Below, in pieces: positions 23,347 through 37,945 of a stretch of 64,000 nt of DNA (within the stretch, counting starts at the first letter, position 1; every line of letters starts with the position of its first letter). Source of the stretch: Echeneis naucrates (Eukaryota; Chordata; Actinopteri; Carangiformes; Echeneidae); assembly GCF_900963305.1 (NCBI RefSeq), contig NC_042532.1, positions 12,693,207 through 12,757,206 of the forward strand. Direction: 5' to 3'. Both the position numbers and the translations under genes were made by a program. The notes under the pieces are model-generated. The model saw only the letters and a program-made list of their open reading frames with translations. It was not told the DNA's origin and did not search any database.

Positions 23347-26300
23347 ATGGCGGAGAATAATGTTGAACCGGAGCACGAATGGAGCGACCGGGGCCTGGAC
23401 ACTACCGAGGACACCCTGGTGGCAATGGAAACCCTGCTGGCCACGCTGAGAGCCTTCGAGGACGTGCTCAGGCAACAAGATGTCTCGGTAGCATCCTCCA
23501 CGGAGTACTGCGACAACTTCTGCCAGGTAATGTGTACATGCAACATGGAGGCTAACGTTAGCACATCGTTAGCTCAGCCGGGATTGTTTTTCTCGTAGCC
23601 TGCGAGCTAATCTGCGACGGCTGCTGGCACCAAGTTCAGGGTGGGTGTACAGCTGGAGAGCAACTGCGCACTGTGTGTTTTTAGAAAATCTCTTTTACCA
23701 CCAAACACACGATTTCTCGGTAAATAATTGCGTTTATCGCAGCTGTACTGATTAGATAGGGTGAGTAATAGCTCCCCCATTTACTGCTCCAAGTTTTGCC
23801 GTAAGACTTCTTTGCTTTCATTTATATTACTCGTTTAGCTTTATTTTATATGGAATCAGGCTAAACAAGAGGCATGCAGCAGATATTTGCATGCACATGA
23901 CAGTTTGCACATTGTGCATTATTGCATGCCAGTGGGGCGGGGCGGTATCGCCCTGTGTTTATCCAAAATGTTCTGCCCAGCTGGAGCGACTGCAAAATGG
24001 CATTTTGGGTATTTACGCAAATTGCACATATTTTTGTGCCCATCGCATTTTGTATTGTTCAGCATTTGTTACAGTGTCAACTTGTGCAACTTTCGGTTTC
24101 GTAGTTTTCATGTCTGTATGGACTGTTGGCGCTGTGGACCTGTCACATTTTAAATTTACTTTCACCATCAGTCGAGATTCACTTTGTACGTATGATTAAT
24201 TTGAGCACAATATCAAGACAGATGGTTTTGGGGAAACAAACTGCATCGTTTTCCACTGTCAAGAGCCCCTGATTTTGAACCTCTAAAGCAGCTGTCAGTT
24301 GAATTGTCACCTCCTAAACCAATGTAAATGTTTGTTAGTCACAGAAGAGCTTCCAGTGAAATCTGGTCACCAGCCAAAGTGAACGATAGGGGAGAGTAAT
24401 TCATTTGCCAACTCTCCCTTAGGTTTCCTTTCTGACTGTTGTTAAGGTGTACACTCACTGTTTGTCTGGAGGTTCCTTTCAACCAATACTTCCATGTGCA
24501 ATGATCTCAGTCACTTCCTTTTTTTATTTTTATTATTTTTAGTATCTTAGCCTTTCTGATTTTTGTGGACAGTTGGACCAGAATGACACCTATTTTACAC
24601 AAAAAATTGCGTAACTTTAAAAATTAGGGTTTCCAATTAAAATTGACTTTCTTTGTTGAAAACCATATTTTATTTAGAGCAAGAACTATGGTCTGCCCCT
24701 GCCCCCCTCATATTTTTTTTACAGCTACTTTAAAGAGGGAGGAAACTGAGTAACCAGGGAGCCCTTCAATGTACATACAACCATGTTAATGCAACTGTGG
24801 GACTTTTGCATGTACCTTTTAACTCCAGGTCAATTACATGTCCTTTGTATTAATATTAAACCTGACAAATGTATGGTGTGTTGACTTTGTGTTCCTATCA
24901 GAAGTAGTGCAGGTGTAATTAGTACACTGATAGAAGTCTCCAAGGTTGAGACTTCCTTCTTGACTTCCTCAGAGAGCATACCTTATTTTTGGACTGAGGG
25001 GAACTAATTTAGAAACTGGCGAGGTTCTTACTGTCTGACAAATGAGACCCCTGGGAAGCTGATAGTAGAATGATTTCATGCTTGTGTGCTGCCAATTCCA
25101 TACAGATGCCATGTTGGTTTAGACACAGCAATGTTGACTTCTCTCTGCCTGGGAACAGTTGACAATCAAGACAATATGACATATAAACAACATTGTAACA
25201 AGCAAGCAGCTCTGTTCTGTCTTATGTCTTTTGCTAGAAATATTTTTTCTATACTGATGGTCTAATTCAGAAGTTAAGTTTTAAATGAATGAACAACAGG
25301 AAAATAAATTAGATGAAAGTGTACTCTAAAATGTATACGATCAAAACATGCTGTATTATACTTTGTTTGCCCCCCTCATCCCACCCCCAAAATCAGTGAA
25401 TAGGATTTGTATTCCTTGATGGCTCATGATTCAAGGTTCATGGTTGTGGTGTTGTAGAGTCAAGTCCCTTCAGGCCCAATCAAGAGCATCTCACGCCAGA
25501 AGGTGTCAGGTGGGATCAATCAGATATAGACTGTTATCTTCCCCAGGTGGAAAAACCCATGTTCTTCCAGACAAATGTGTCTCCCATCTGATCTCCTTTT
25601 GATTGCAATTTTTTGAAAGTATTTATAGTCTGTTTTCATAACTGTTACATTTTAAGGTTTGCATGTATGTTTCCAGGCATTGATTCACTATGCTGGGAGC
25701 AGGAACTCTATGGAGCATGGTCTGCCGCTTCTGGAAGTCTACTGTCTGTCCATAAACTGCTTTGCAGCAGCTCGATCTCACCTCACAGCAGAGTCTGACA
25801 AAGTGGCCCTTGTTTTGAAGAGACTAGCATTGTGAGTACTGAGCAATTTCCATTGATATTAACCATTTGGCATACAGATCTGAGAAATTCTCATCACCCT
25901 TGAGACTTCCAAGCATGGAAGTCTCCTGAAGAATATATTTCAATGTGTTTGCACTGAAAAGTGTCACTTTTATGCATTGCGCAGCTCTTTAATCGATAAA
26001 CGGAGCAGGATATGCGGGTGAATTGTTTATTCACTAAGTTTGAGTTGCGAGATTATCATTGTCTTCTAATTGCCTTCTAATTGTCCACATATAGATTTTT
26101 TTTTTTAAGTTTTTTTTTTTTTTTTTTGACCATTGAAATATCTTACATATCAAAATGTGAATTGAATGTAGTCTTGTAAGGTCCTATCCATGCAGATGCC
26201 ACAGTGCATTTACTTTTATTCTTTTGCATTTGTTATATTTACATTGTGGTTTGGTTAAAAGTACAGTCAGATACAAAGTAGGGCTGGGCAATATGAGCTG

Positions 26301-29300
26301 AAAGCAGTACCCTGCTTAACTGTCACATTTAGCTTTGTAACAAGGGATTATCTGCACAAAATTCTTATCTAATTCTTATCTAGGGGAATTTTTATACTTG
26401 GATACAAACAGAAAATCTTAAATAATACATGTTGAGTAAAATAAGTATTATGCACAAGTATTCTAATTGTCACTAAGGTTTAGTAAAAGTAAAAATTCTC
26501 TTTCACATCTCTTGCATATAGCAAAGTCCATAGTGTGTGTGTGTTCTTGTGTCATGAATTCTGTCATTTCTTTATCCTGCTGCCCATGTAATTAGTGTTA
26601 TAGAAAGAAAACCATAATATCAACAATTTAATTGGCACTAACAACTCAAACAAAAACTCTATGAATTAACTTGCATAAAGGACATAAGCGCTGACTCCCA
26701 CTGATCGGTTGATGCTTTGACTTAGATATGGTTTTTGTTGTATTTTTAGGGAAGGGTTCACACCTCAAGTCACAGCTCATCTGAAGAAATTTACTGAAAA
26801 TACTGACATGACTTAAATTAGGTCAGTTAGTGACTCATAATGTCTTTCAGTTAATTGCAGACACACACACTTCAGCTCCATGCACACTTAATTTCCATCT
26901 GAAAATGTTCTTGAGAGGGTAGTTTCACTGTTTTCATAGAGTCTTACATGAGGGATCTATTAATAGGTAGATTGTAACAGTTAAATATAACTACTGACAG
27001 ATGTGGTAGAGTCCATCCAAAATATATTTCACAAGTGTTCGCCCTATTCTCCCTTATGCATTGAGTGTTTTTGACTAGTTTCATTTAATGTAAAATTGAC
27101 TCCTCTGAAAGATTAATACATTATATATACTTTTGTTTATAAAAGCTTATCAGAACAATCACTAACAAAGTAGTGTAAGTTTATGTCATATCCAAGTTTG
27201 TTTAAAATATGTATGTGTGGTATAGAAGGAACTCTCTTTTTGGAGTTTTTTTTCCCCCCTCCTTCTAGAGTTTTCATTATTTACTTAACACTCAGTGTTT
27301 TCTCTCGCAGGAGCTGTTTCGAACTGTTGCTGTCAGTGCCAGAGAATGAAATACCATATGAAGCCTGGGTTCAGTTCCACCACTCAGTTCAGGTGAGAGG
27401 TCCATTTGTAAGTTTTGTACTTCCAACACAAAATGTAGATGTCTGCCTCAATGGGTGTTCAGTTTTCCACAGGTTAAAATTGAACTTGTATCAGTGATTG
27501 GTACAGGGTGCAACCCTTTTTTCACGTAAAAATTTGACAATGCACATGCAGACAATTGATACATATTGCAATTTATAGATGGAGGCTGTTATGAGACAGG
27601 AGCCAGGTGGCTGTGCAAAGATGCCAATAGACCCCACTGAGTTGCAGCTGTGCATGTAATTCAGTCAGGTGCGTGTCACATTATTAATCAACTTGTAAAG
27701 AATAGAATCGTGCGAAACCATGGGATTTTTATCTACCTGGGCAGCCTGCCAAAGGAGCATCTGTATGGGGAGTGGTGGTATTATAAAAGGCCTTCAGAGG
27801 GGTGGTTAGTGAGGGCTGAGAAAATATGCCCCACGTTACGGTAGATATTAATGTTGTGTTCTTGTTCATCCCTTGTTGACTCTAAATCCCTTCGCAGTGA
27901 CAATTGTGATATAGTAGAAAGAGTAATCAACTTATGACCACACTGAATTTTCATCTAAGGATACAGTCAAATATTGGTTTAAAAAGAAGAAAAGTCTTGT
28001 CATTGCTTCATTGTCAAATTTTGAAGAGATAACACATGCAGCTTGATTTTGTTACATTGTTTTGCGGTTTTTCAAATCAATTTTTTCAATTTTTCCTGTG
28101 GGTTAAATAATTTGTTAAATTGTGCAAAGAAATTAAAGCCTGCAGTGTAGTGATATAAACTAATGGCCTTTTGAACTGCTCAAGTGTAAAAATTCGTTAG
28201 CACATGACAGTAGGTGTTTACACCTACGGGACAATTCATTTGAGCTTATTGGTCGTTTGTAATCTAATTTTCCGCAAAGTGCTGAACAAATCCTCTCCTT
28301 ATTACAGTTAAATGTGGCATTATTTTTGTGGTTGTGTTTTTTGCAGATTGCCCATGATACCTTGTTAGAGTATGGAAGCACAGACCTCCAAGCTTTACTC
28401 CAGATCACAGGAGAGGGAGGAGCATGGAGCAACCCAGTCCTTACATCCCTCCTCACGGGCCAGGCCACCAACCAAGAAGAAGGTTGAGAGTCCAGTTACC
28501 TAGTCTAGGTCAAGTTTTTAAGAGATGGCAGCACCAGGCTTTTGTTTTAGATTGGCCTGGTTGTGGGAGTTTGCTTATCAAATTGTGTAACCTTCTGTCT
28601 CTAGTGGATGCATACATCAACTTGGAGGGTGAGGGCTTCATGGAGATGCGGGTGAAGCATCTGGAGAAGATGGGTGAACTTGCAAAAGCTGTGGTTCTGG
28701 CTAAAGCTTGCACTGAATGCAGCTTCATCTCCAATCAAGCTACTTTTCGTCAAACATATGTCTCTCTCCTCATTCACCTTCTACCCAATGGAGAAGCTAT
28801 TATGGAGGTATCACAACATATTAACTCTGTGTTCAGTTTTTGAAATTGTGTAGTTTTCATTGTGCAACTTTTGTGACCACTGTGGTGCATGAAATGTTCC
28901 TTAAAGAGAGCAGGGGCTCATGTTTATCCGTCACACATAGCCAGAACTGGGGAATGCTGTTGAATGCCAGTTAATGCCCATTTTTATTTTCTGCTATGGT
29001 TAAAACTGCTAGGACAGAATGCACTAATGGTGCCCCTGCAAAAAATGTCCGGAGTAACTTGTTTTGTTTGAACATTTGCATTTGAGGAGGCTTGCACTGC
29101 CATTAAAACAGCTAATTCACTGTATAGAAAATGCTACAAATCCACGAGACATGTCACTAACCGTTTGGTTGTTGGTTGTTTCTTGTAGCAAAGGGATTTT
29201 AGTGCAGTAGCAGGCAGGGGGAGCTGAAAGAGAGAACATTGCAGTCTGAAATAGGTGGCTAATAGTGTGCTTTAACAGCTTACATCCAGTGACTCAGGCT

Positions 29301-32300
29301 CACATTTACTTCTACTAGTACTATTGAGAACTTGGTGTCAATAAAGCTGTGCTTCAACATTAAAGTGATAAACCAGGACTTTCAAAAACTAACAGCAAAA
29401 TGGTCAACTGAGATTATTGAGACAACTACAGAAAGAGTAGAGTAGAACACAGGTAGTATTGAAAAGGCCAAACTGCATCAATTTTCTTTTGAGACAATGC
29501 ATAGTTCCTATTAATAAATAAAAATGAGACGTGTGGAAGTTGTACCTTTCTTACAACAGTAAATGGAAATGGTATCCATTTTTAAGTTTGTCTGCAGTTT
29601 GTTTGAAAATAGAGTCCAAAATTCACATGCAAATTTTAGCTTTCAGCTTTCTTGCAGTCAGTCTGAAGACACAAAAAATCCTTCAACTTCACATAGGAAA
29701 TAGAAATAGTTGGAAATGTGCACTTGATTTCAATTCTTCAACTTTACAAACATGCAGCCACATCAGTATGTTTGGGAGTGCTGATTTTGCAGCTCACCCT
29801 TAAAAGAATCCCCAGGTATCCTTCCATTTTATCAGTTGCGCACTTTCTCTTCTGCCTTGCTCTCTTGTTTCTTCCTGGGGGGGGGGGGGTAGAGGAGTCA
29901 AAGTGAGGAATGCAGGGTAAATGAGGGTACTGTCTAACACACTGTGGAGATATAAATTGATTGTGTAAAGCCTTTTGCCTTAAATTCCAACTATGCAAAG
30001 TGTATATTATGTTACATACACTTGCATACAATATACAATTGATTTTCTATTGTAAATTCACACAGTTGGCATGTTGCTGTCTTCTGTGGTTGCTGGTCTG
30101 AGGGCTTGTTTAAGGCCACAGTATCCTTGAATACGCTGAGTTGCACTATATTAAAGAGTGAAGCATTCAATTTTAGACTTTTTTTTTTAAAGTTGTGTTT
30201 TGATTATTGATGTTAATACTTGTGTAGATTAGTTCAGTCTGCTAAACACAACCATTGTTGTAGATGTGAACACTGCAGGTAAATTACATCAAAGATGCCA
30301 AAGTCAGAACCGGCTTGGAAACAAAGACAATGACCACTCATTGGGATCAAAGTAGGAGTCATATGGACAATTTAGGTTGATTTCGGTAGCACTATTTAAA
30401 TGCCTTTTTTTTTTTTTTCTCCGCATAAAACGAAGGATATTCAGTTTCATATACCAAAAGAAGGAAACATGACTCCACATTTGGAGTGGCTGTGGATATG
30501 TTGCTTGTTCCATTGTTTTCTACGTATTAACTTACTCTCCCAACAGATATCCAGACTTGACTGTAAGGATGTGTTGGAGATCACATGTAATTTGGAGACA
30601 GAGGGGGAGGAAAATACTGCCTTCATTCTGTGTACAACTTTCCTGACTCAGCAGCTTCAGCAGCAGACTCTTTACTGTTCCTGGTGAGTAGTGCCTTGAA
30701 GGGCCAAGAGGTTGAGTGGACTGCAGTCAAAACATGAATAATCGATGTTTTAAAATTGCTCAAACAGTACATCACAGTAGATATCTAATTATTATTTTAT
30801 CCAATTTGGTTGATTAGTTTTATTGCGATGTTCATCAGACTCAAATGTGTCAAAGTAAAATAGTGACATCACTAAATCTTGACTTTGTCTTTGCACAGGG
30901 AATTGATTTTGCTGTGGAGTAAACTTCAGAGAAGGATCGACCCTTCGTTGCTGTCTTTCTTAGAACGATGCCTTCAGTTAGGTGCCATTGCCAAAACTGT
31001 CCACCATTTGCTTTACCTGGTCCGTGTAATTCAGACAGAGGTGAGTATGAACTACTCTATCAACTTTTGGTTGTTTTGTTGGAAACAATGTATAGGTTTT
31101 ATAATGCCGCTTATCATAATTTGGTGTTTTTAGAAACGAAATGTGCCTCCATTGTATTTGAAAATAATTATTAGGTGAATATTCTGTTAACGGATTTAAG
31201 AAATCTGTTGCCATGACACTTTCAGGGTAGTTACTACAAAAGAGGAAGTCAAATATAAAATGCTGACACTCTGGTTCTTTAGACTGCATGGTGGGGTTAT
31301 TGCAGTTGTCTGCTGTCTTGGACTCTAGGAACTACTGCAGGAACCTCACGATCCCCTGCCACGCCAGCTAAACCTGGCTGTTATCTTGAACACGGTCAAA
31401 GGTTCAAAAGATTTATCATGGCCCCAGCTCATTGACACCAGTGCAGCTATGATTGTCTGCTTCCATAATTAAGTGTAGAGTTACTCTTCAACAAAAAACA
31501 TTACTTCTTTGGGATGAGAGTTAAGAAGATAGAATCATCCCTGCTATACCACATTGACTTCTTATTTTCAGGTCAAAACCATCTTTGCAGTTTCAGACTA
31601 TATAAAAAATTTGCTGTGATCTTGCCAAGTGTTTGAGTTTAATTCTGATACTAGATAATTGAAATAGCAAAGTCTAAATGGGACCTTGACCATTAAATGT
31701 AGTAATTTTTGTTATCACTCTCTTTTCAGTCAGAGGATGTGGGGGTACCTGCCTCTGTAGAACTTTGTGTCAAAGCCCTTCAGCTTCCAAAGCAGGAAGA
31801 CTCAGAAAGGATATCTGTCTGCAAGACGGTGTCTTGTCTTCTTCCAGACGACCTTGAAGTTTTGCGTGCCTGCCAACTCACAGAGTTTCTGCTTGGGCCC
31901 AGTCAGGATGTCTTTAGCTGTCTTGAGGAGCTCTATTTGCGTCCTGACCAAAAGTATGACCAGGAAAACGAGGTCATTCCCAACTCACTACGCTGTGAGT
32001 TACTTCTAGCATTGAAAGCATACTGGCCTTTTGACCCTGAATTCTGGGACTGGAAAACTCTTAAGTATCACTGCATCTCCCTTCTAGGGTTAATGCCAGA
32101 GTCAGATGGGGAAGAGGGGGAGGTAGACAAACAAGAGAAGTTTAAACTCCACGAGTCAAAGGGAGTTGCAGTGAAACTGGAATCTGATAATCAAAAGAGA
32201 ATAAATGGAAGTCTTGAGAGTCATGATCAGCAAGATAAAAATCTGTCTTCTGACTTGACAGAATTTCAAGAAGATTCAGAAGCAAAGAAACAGATTTTCT

Positions 32301-35300
32301 GCTGTCAGGTTTGTAAGAGGTCAGTTGCTGAAACCCAAATTATTCACCACTCCAAAAGACATGCAGAGGCCAACCACCATCCATGCCCTGTGTGCTTGGA
32401 AAAGTTTCAAAGCAGAAAGGAACTTGTTCCTCACCTGAAACAACATATTCAGAGTGAAACAGATCTTGATAGCAGCAGCAGCAGCAGCAGCATAAAAACA
32501 GAGGAAGTGCAGAGACTGTTGGAAGAGGATGATGACATTGAACCAGGGGAGATCACCATTGACCCTTCTCTCATGTTGTATTACAAATCCACACATGATC
32601 CGGACGTGCTCCAACACATCGTGCAACAGGCCAAAACTGTGAAGGAGAAGCGTGTGGACGATGACGAGCATATAACATTTGATTACATTGACCAGCACTT
32701 CAAACTGCAGAACCGGGATGAGTATCCATGTCCAGGAACAGGATGTACTCGAATTTTTAAGCATTCCAAGTACTTATACGTTCACTTAAAGTCAGAGCAC
32801 AAAGGGGATGAGAATGTGAAATATTTTCACCAAATGAGAGACAAGCGAGAGAAGTGTGTTTTTTGTCGACGTCATTTTGTCTCAGCTTACCATCACCGCA
32901 AGCATCGGCGAGTTCACTATGGGGACCAGCCTTACATGTGTGTGGTTATAGGTTGTGGCGCTCAGTTTAGGACTTCCAATGAACTTGTTACACATAAACA
33001 GACCCATGGCTACCAACTGAACTACCAGTGTGAGCTCAAAGGCTGTTATGTCACTTACTCTGACTTGGGGCAAATCTATCACCATGAAGCACAGCATTTC
33101 AGAGATGCAGCTTTTACCTGCTCAAGTGATGAATGTACACAATACTATTTATCCAAAAAGGAATTTATAAAGCATTTATCCACACACGACATCACCTTCT
33201 CTGAAGAGGATTTTGAGGCTCAGAGGAAGGCAAAGCGGAAACTCCACAAGACTGCTACTGAAGCTCGCCTTAATAAGTCACTCGATTTAGAAGAAATTGT
33301 CAATGGAGATGTGCTAAACTCGTCCTCAGTGAGCTGTGCTTCCTCTTTACCAGAATGTGACAGCAAAGAGCCCAAAGCAACAATGACCTTGGTGGCAGTC
33401 TGTTTTGATGGAAGTAAGTTCACATGCGGTTTTGAGAAGTGTGGCATGACATTCTCCAGAGCCAGAGATGTTCAGAGACATCTGAAATGTGCCCACCCAG
33501 AACATCTTAAACTGGAGAACAAAGAACACAAACATGACAAAGACCGAGGCTCAAAGCCAAAAGGGATTAAGACTGAATCTGAGCCAGATTTTGAAGAAAA
33601 GGGGACAAGTGATCTTTCAACTCCATTTCAAGGTGAGGATGCTGGCAAAGAAAGAAAAGTATCCAACCATCCCAAAAACAATGAACCAAGTACTTCAAGT
33701 CTTCAAATAAAAAATGATGCTCTGAAAGAGATTCTTATTGGCCTCAGTAAACTGGACCTGAATTCCTCATCCCCTCAAAGTGTGCCAAATGAGCCCTCTC
33801 AGTCCAACCCAGAGTCGAATGCATCACAAACATCTCTTCATCAGGCAATCATGGCAAAACCTCCTGTTGTACTGCTTCAGAAGAGATCTCCACCTCTCCC
33901 TGAGGAAAAGGTAAAGCTCAAGACTGAACAAGCATCAACAACTGATGAAGGAAGCGGTGTTGAATCATTAGCCACTGCTAAGCCATATATTTGTGAGGTA
34001 AAGAGTTGTGGCTTCAGGACTGCCCAGAGTTATAGCTTACTGCGACATTATAACACCAAACATGGCCGCACGGTCGAGCAGGCCAAAAGGTTGACCTCCT
34101 TGAAAACTACATCTTTTAAACCTTATGTTTGCCAGCTCTGCTCCAAGAGTCACAGACAAAAACATGTGTTGAGGGCCCACTACATTCAGATCCATAACTT
34201 GAGTGCAACTACAGTAGACAAAATAAGCTGTGGATCTGTACGGTATGAAGGCAACAAAGATAATGCGAAGCATACATCTCAGCACATGACAAACCAAGGT
34301 CTAAGAGTGGGGAAAAAAGAGACTCTTAAGTTGCAACGGCAACCTGAGAAAGCGAATACAACTGTCATAAGTGAAAATGGACAAAACTTTGACAATTGTC
34401 CATCTGAAGAGGAAGGAGAGGAGGAGGGAGAGAGTAGAGAGGATGACACTGCAGAGAAGGAAGAAAGTGAAGATAAGGCCACACAACAGGTCCGAACTAC
34501 AAGACGTTTGGTTGCCAAAAGTAATCTCTGCTACATTTTGGACAAATTCAGTAAGCCCTTTCATTGTGTAGCAAAAAACTGTGATGCAGCTTTCTCGACC
34601 CAGGGAGGCCTTGTGCGCCACCTGCAGTTAGTACATCATTACAATCGGTCTCAGCTCTTGCTGGAAAAAGATTTTGAAGTGCATCAAAGCCCAGAGGTCA
34701 GAAAAGAGCCTGCCAAGAAAAGGCCTCTCCCAAACTCAGATGAACCTCAGCCCCAGTACAAATGTCATTTTGCCAATTGTAGCGCTTCCTACCACCTTAA
34801 AAGCAGCCTCGTGCGTCACACACGGGATTTCCACTCTCAACCCCCAGAGCTAATAAGGTGCAAATATGAAGGCTGCACAAGAGTGTTCAGTCATGATGAT
34901 GCACTTAAAAAGCATACACTTTATAGTCACTGTGAGTACTATGATTCACTGGTGGTACGTCTACAAAGCACTCACAAAAAGTCAATTACTGGATGTCAAA
35001 AGAAGCTTATCGTAACACCCCAGAGCCCCCAGAAAGAAGAGTCTGGTTCACCCACTGTACAAACTGACAGATTGAGCCCCAAGCCTGAGGTGACCACTCA
35101 GTCAGAGGAAATGGGCGAAGACTGTCTCGAGCAGAAGAAAGTGGTAAGAGGTAAAAAAAAGAGAAATTCTTTCAACCATTTTGTCTTTAGATCTCACGAA
35201 GAAGCACTACAGATGTGCCAAGACCGGTGTCTACGCGTGGCCTACCCATGCATGGTTCAGGACTGCGATTCTGTCGTGACATACATGCAGAGCTTGCACC

Positions 35301-36376
35301 GTCACTACTTGAGGGTTCACTGCATGCGTCGTGATGATCTTGTCAAGAACGAGGATAAGCTTGTTTTTAATGCTGAGCAGCTGGAGGAACTGATTCAGAG
35401 AAAGTCTGCAAGGCCAACTGTTGCAGGAGCATGTGCCCCTAATGGGGTTCATAAAGTGGAGTATCCGTCAGAAAACACAGAAAACACAGGGGGGCAGTCT
35501 GCCTCCATGAGCTTGCACTCTGTCAAGGCAGACATACCAGAGGAGGATAATCATGATCCACTGGGGTTTCCAGAGGAGGAAGAGGAGGAACCGCCACCTG
35601 TTGAGAGAAATGGCGTCCTTGTTGGTGCAGATGAGGTACTGTATGGAGAGGCAAGCACCGGGGGACACACTGACGACTCAGCTGCAGCACCCCAGATCAA
35701 TCAGAAACAAGAGGAGAGATTAAGTTTGGATCAAATCAAACCTCTGCTTCGTCCTGTCACTGTTGACCTCTCTCCACCATGCTCACTGCGCTTTACTACT
35801 GAGGAGGCCCTCCAAGATGTGTCAGGCACTAAGGACTGTGGTAAAATGCCTAATGGTACAGCAGCCTTTCCCAATCCCCCTCTCCGTCAGCCACTAAAAC
35901 GTAAAAACGAACTGTCTGAACAGCCATCGAACATGAAAGATCCTCAGACTCGCAGTCCCTCTCCACGTCCCTTTGACATAGCAGCTTATAAGCCTATGGG
36001 TTTTGAGTCCTCATTCCTCAAGTTCATACAAGAAACCTCTCCAAAAGACAAAAATGCAGTGGCAGTGAAACGAAGAGACGCTTTTAGACGTAGTTGTTCA
36101 GTTAAGGAGAATAACCAACTGGGGATCTCTCACACCCGCAGCCGACGCACTCATTCCCCTCTCCTGAAGCCCCACACTATGACTGGGGACTTCACATCAG
36201 TCCAAAACTTGAAGTCCATCCTGGACAAAGCTCTTGCCGGGTGTGGGGACCTGGCCATCAAGCAGCTTCAGTACCTCAGACCAGTGGTGGTCCTGGGGAG
36301 ACCCGTGTGCACCACGACCCTGCCTGACCTCTTCCCATCAGACACAAACAACAGCAAACTGCTTCTTGGAAGTTAG
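23347..36376 (+). CDS. rlf: Zinc finger protein Rlf
   Basis: Eight coding exons: 23347-23526, 25677-25831, 27311-27392, 28347-28482, 28605-28807, 30547-30683, 30899-31040, 31730-36376. They total 5682 nt and 1893 residues; the human protein is about 1914. All phases agree. Residues 1 to about 480 are a helical N-terminal region shared with ZNF292. The last exon is a single 4.6-kb block with about 14 C2H2 fingers between residues about 536 and 1545, for example CPVCLEKFQSRKELVPHLKQ and CKYEGCTRVFSHDDALKKH, spaced apart rather than in a tight tandem array. An acidic run (EEEGEEEGESRED) lies near residue 1236. RLF is a nuclear DNA-binding protein linked to epigenetic control, first found fused to MYCL. 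ZMPSTE24 follows on the same strand, as in human 1p34.2, which supports the assignment over ZNF292 or ZNF654. Confidence 0.93.
26103..26127. repeat. T-rich homopolymer tract in an RLF intron
   Basis: Two runs of T, the second about 16 long, occur in intron 2 of rlf. No structure is otherwise visible in that 1.5-kb intron, apart from a short 'gggctgggcaatatg' repeat-like motif near 26281. Confidence 0.6.
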
Positions 36377-36616
36377 TTTAACTGAGCACCTTTTGTATCA
36401 TCGCTATTTGCAAATTTCTTTGTATTTTCATAAACTGTGCAACAGTATTTTTCTTTTTCCCAAAATCATAGTATTATGGATTTATTTTGGTTTTTTTTTT
36501 TTTTCCTGTTTTTGTTTTTTTTTATTGCCAAACTGACGCATAATAGAAATTAGAAAGAGGAAAAACAAGCTTAAATAGTGCACAACAAATCCAAGATAGG
36601 TTTGTTTGTTGTTGTT

Positions 36617-36648
<32 letters not shown>

Positions 36649-36975
36649 TTTTTAGACATGCAATTGAGGCATGTCTAATAACACTTCTTATGTTAACTTA
36701 ACATCAAAAGTGTAGATAATGTAGTTCTCTGAGATAAATGTACAGATTTTCAGATTGTTAGAGACGGTCAGTTGCAAGACCTTTTCACTTGTGTGAAAAT
36801 GTGACTAAAAACATCTCCTTTGATCAAGTTTTTGAGGAATATGTTTGGTTATTTTTCACCTCAGTTTATAATAAATCAGTGTTGGGATGCAGTGGACAGA
36901 TGTTGGAAGATATGTATGTAACAATTTCTAATAAAATAAATGTGGAAATGAAATAAAGCCATTTGCTTTACAATT
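36377..36975 (+). other. 3' UTR of rlf
   Basis: The stretch is T-rich with three runs of T (36490-36505, 36512-36521 and 36617-36632 approximately). Three AATAAA signals follow at 36930-36935, 36935-36940 and 36952-36957. Cleavage is expected shortly after the last. The remaining interval to 37930 shows no gene. Confidence 0.6.
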
Positions 36976-37936
36976 TGTGTGGATGTGGATTCATTGCATG
37001 TGACTTCTTTTTGTCAGTGAAATGACACTTAAAAAAACTTTTATTACCCAAGGAAATAAAAATGCAAAGTAATAATTGCTTTTTCTTAGTGAGGACATTA
37101 AAAGGTTAACTTAAGGTTAAATTCAAGCTTTTTAACAAAAAAATAGGTTCATTATACCCACTTTCAATTTACTTTCATCTGTATTTATTCTAGGCAAAAC
37201 GTTAGTGCTGTATCAAGGCTGGATCATCACTGTAAATGTAGAAGCAGAAGTAAAAAGCATAAAATCACTCTCAAACCCAGTCCACTGTGAGAATCCTCAT
37301 TATTTTGAGGGATGGTAAAGGTGATGTATATGTGGTGAAATAGACCTGGCTTTTATCAAATTGAAGCCCTGTGGTGCAACAGCATAACAAGACAATTACC
37401 CAGAGGGAGAGAATGATGAAAGCATCTGACAGCTTCAGTGCATTCATATAGATTAAAATTGCCTTAAATGAAACCATTCAGAGAAATCTTTAAACATAAC
37501 AAACAGGCGATGTGCACAAACTGGGTGTGGCACATGTTTTTTCAAATGGTATCTGTGGTGTAACTATTTGCATTCATGGGATCTTGGAACAGGACGTCAT
37601 CTACACAGGAAAATTGGGAACCTTCTTCTGTTGACAATTTTCTGTCAACAGTCCGTTATGTGCGCTCAACAAAATATGAGACAAATTATTTGTTGGGTCA
37701 CATCTATGAGACATTTAGAGACGTTTTTTCCTGAATTTATATGATCTGACTACTTAACTCTAATGATTTAAGCTGTGATCGACAATTTTAGAATATTTGT
37801 ATTAAGACTATAGTAAAATTCAGTGTGGTGTACAGTAGTTATATACGATCCAAATGTTGTGTGGTGCCATTTGCACCCAGGAGTCACTGTTAACTCTCAG
37901 ACTTAAGCGTTTGCTGCCGCAGTGAGTTTTTCGGCT

Positions 37937-37945
37937 CCGGAAGTG
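37937..37945 (+). promoter_or_regulatory. ETS/GABP site in the ZMPSTE24 promoter
   Basis: CCGGAAGTG lies about 350 bp upstream of the ZMPSTE24 start codon in a locally GC-richer stretch. This motif is common near the transcription start of housekeeping genes. The transcription start itself is not known. Confidence 0.45.

Noticed and set aside
31329-31402. Exon-like stretch in RLF intron 7 (ctctag|GAA...AACACG|gtcaaa) reading ELLQEPHDPLPRQLNLAVIL
   Set aside because: Both splice sites are usable and the frame is open, but the family joins RVIQTE directly to SEDVG/SVELCVKALQ. The flanking exons fit without it.
32321-32764. 147-residue minus-strand frame opposite RLF
   Set aside because: It is a shadow of the long coding exon; its composition follows the antisense of zinc-finger codons.
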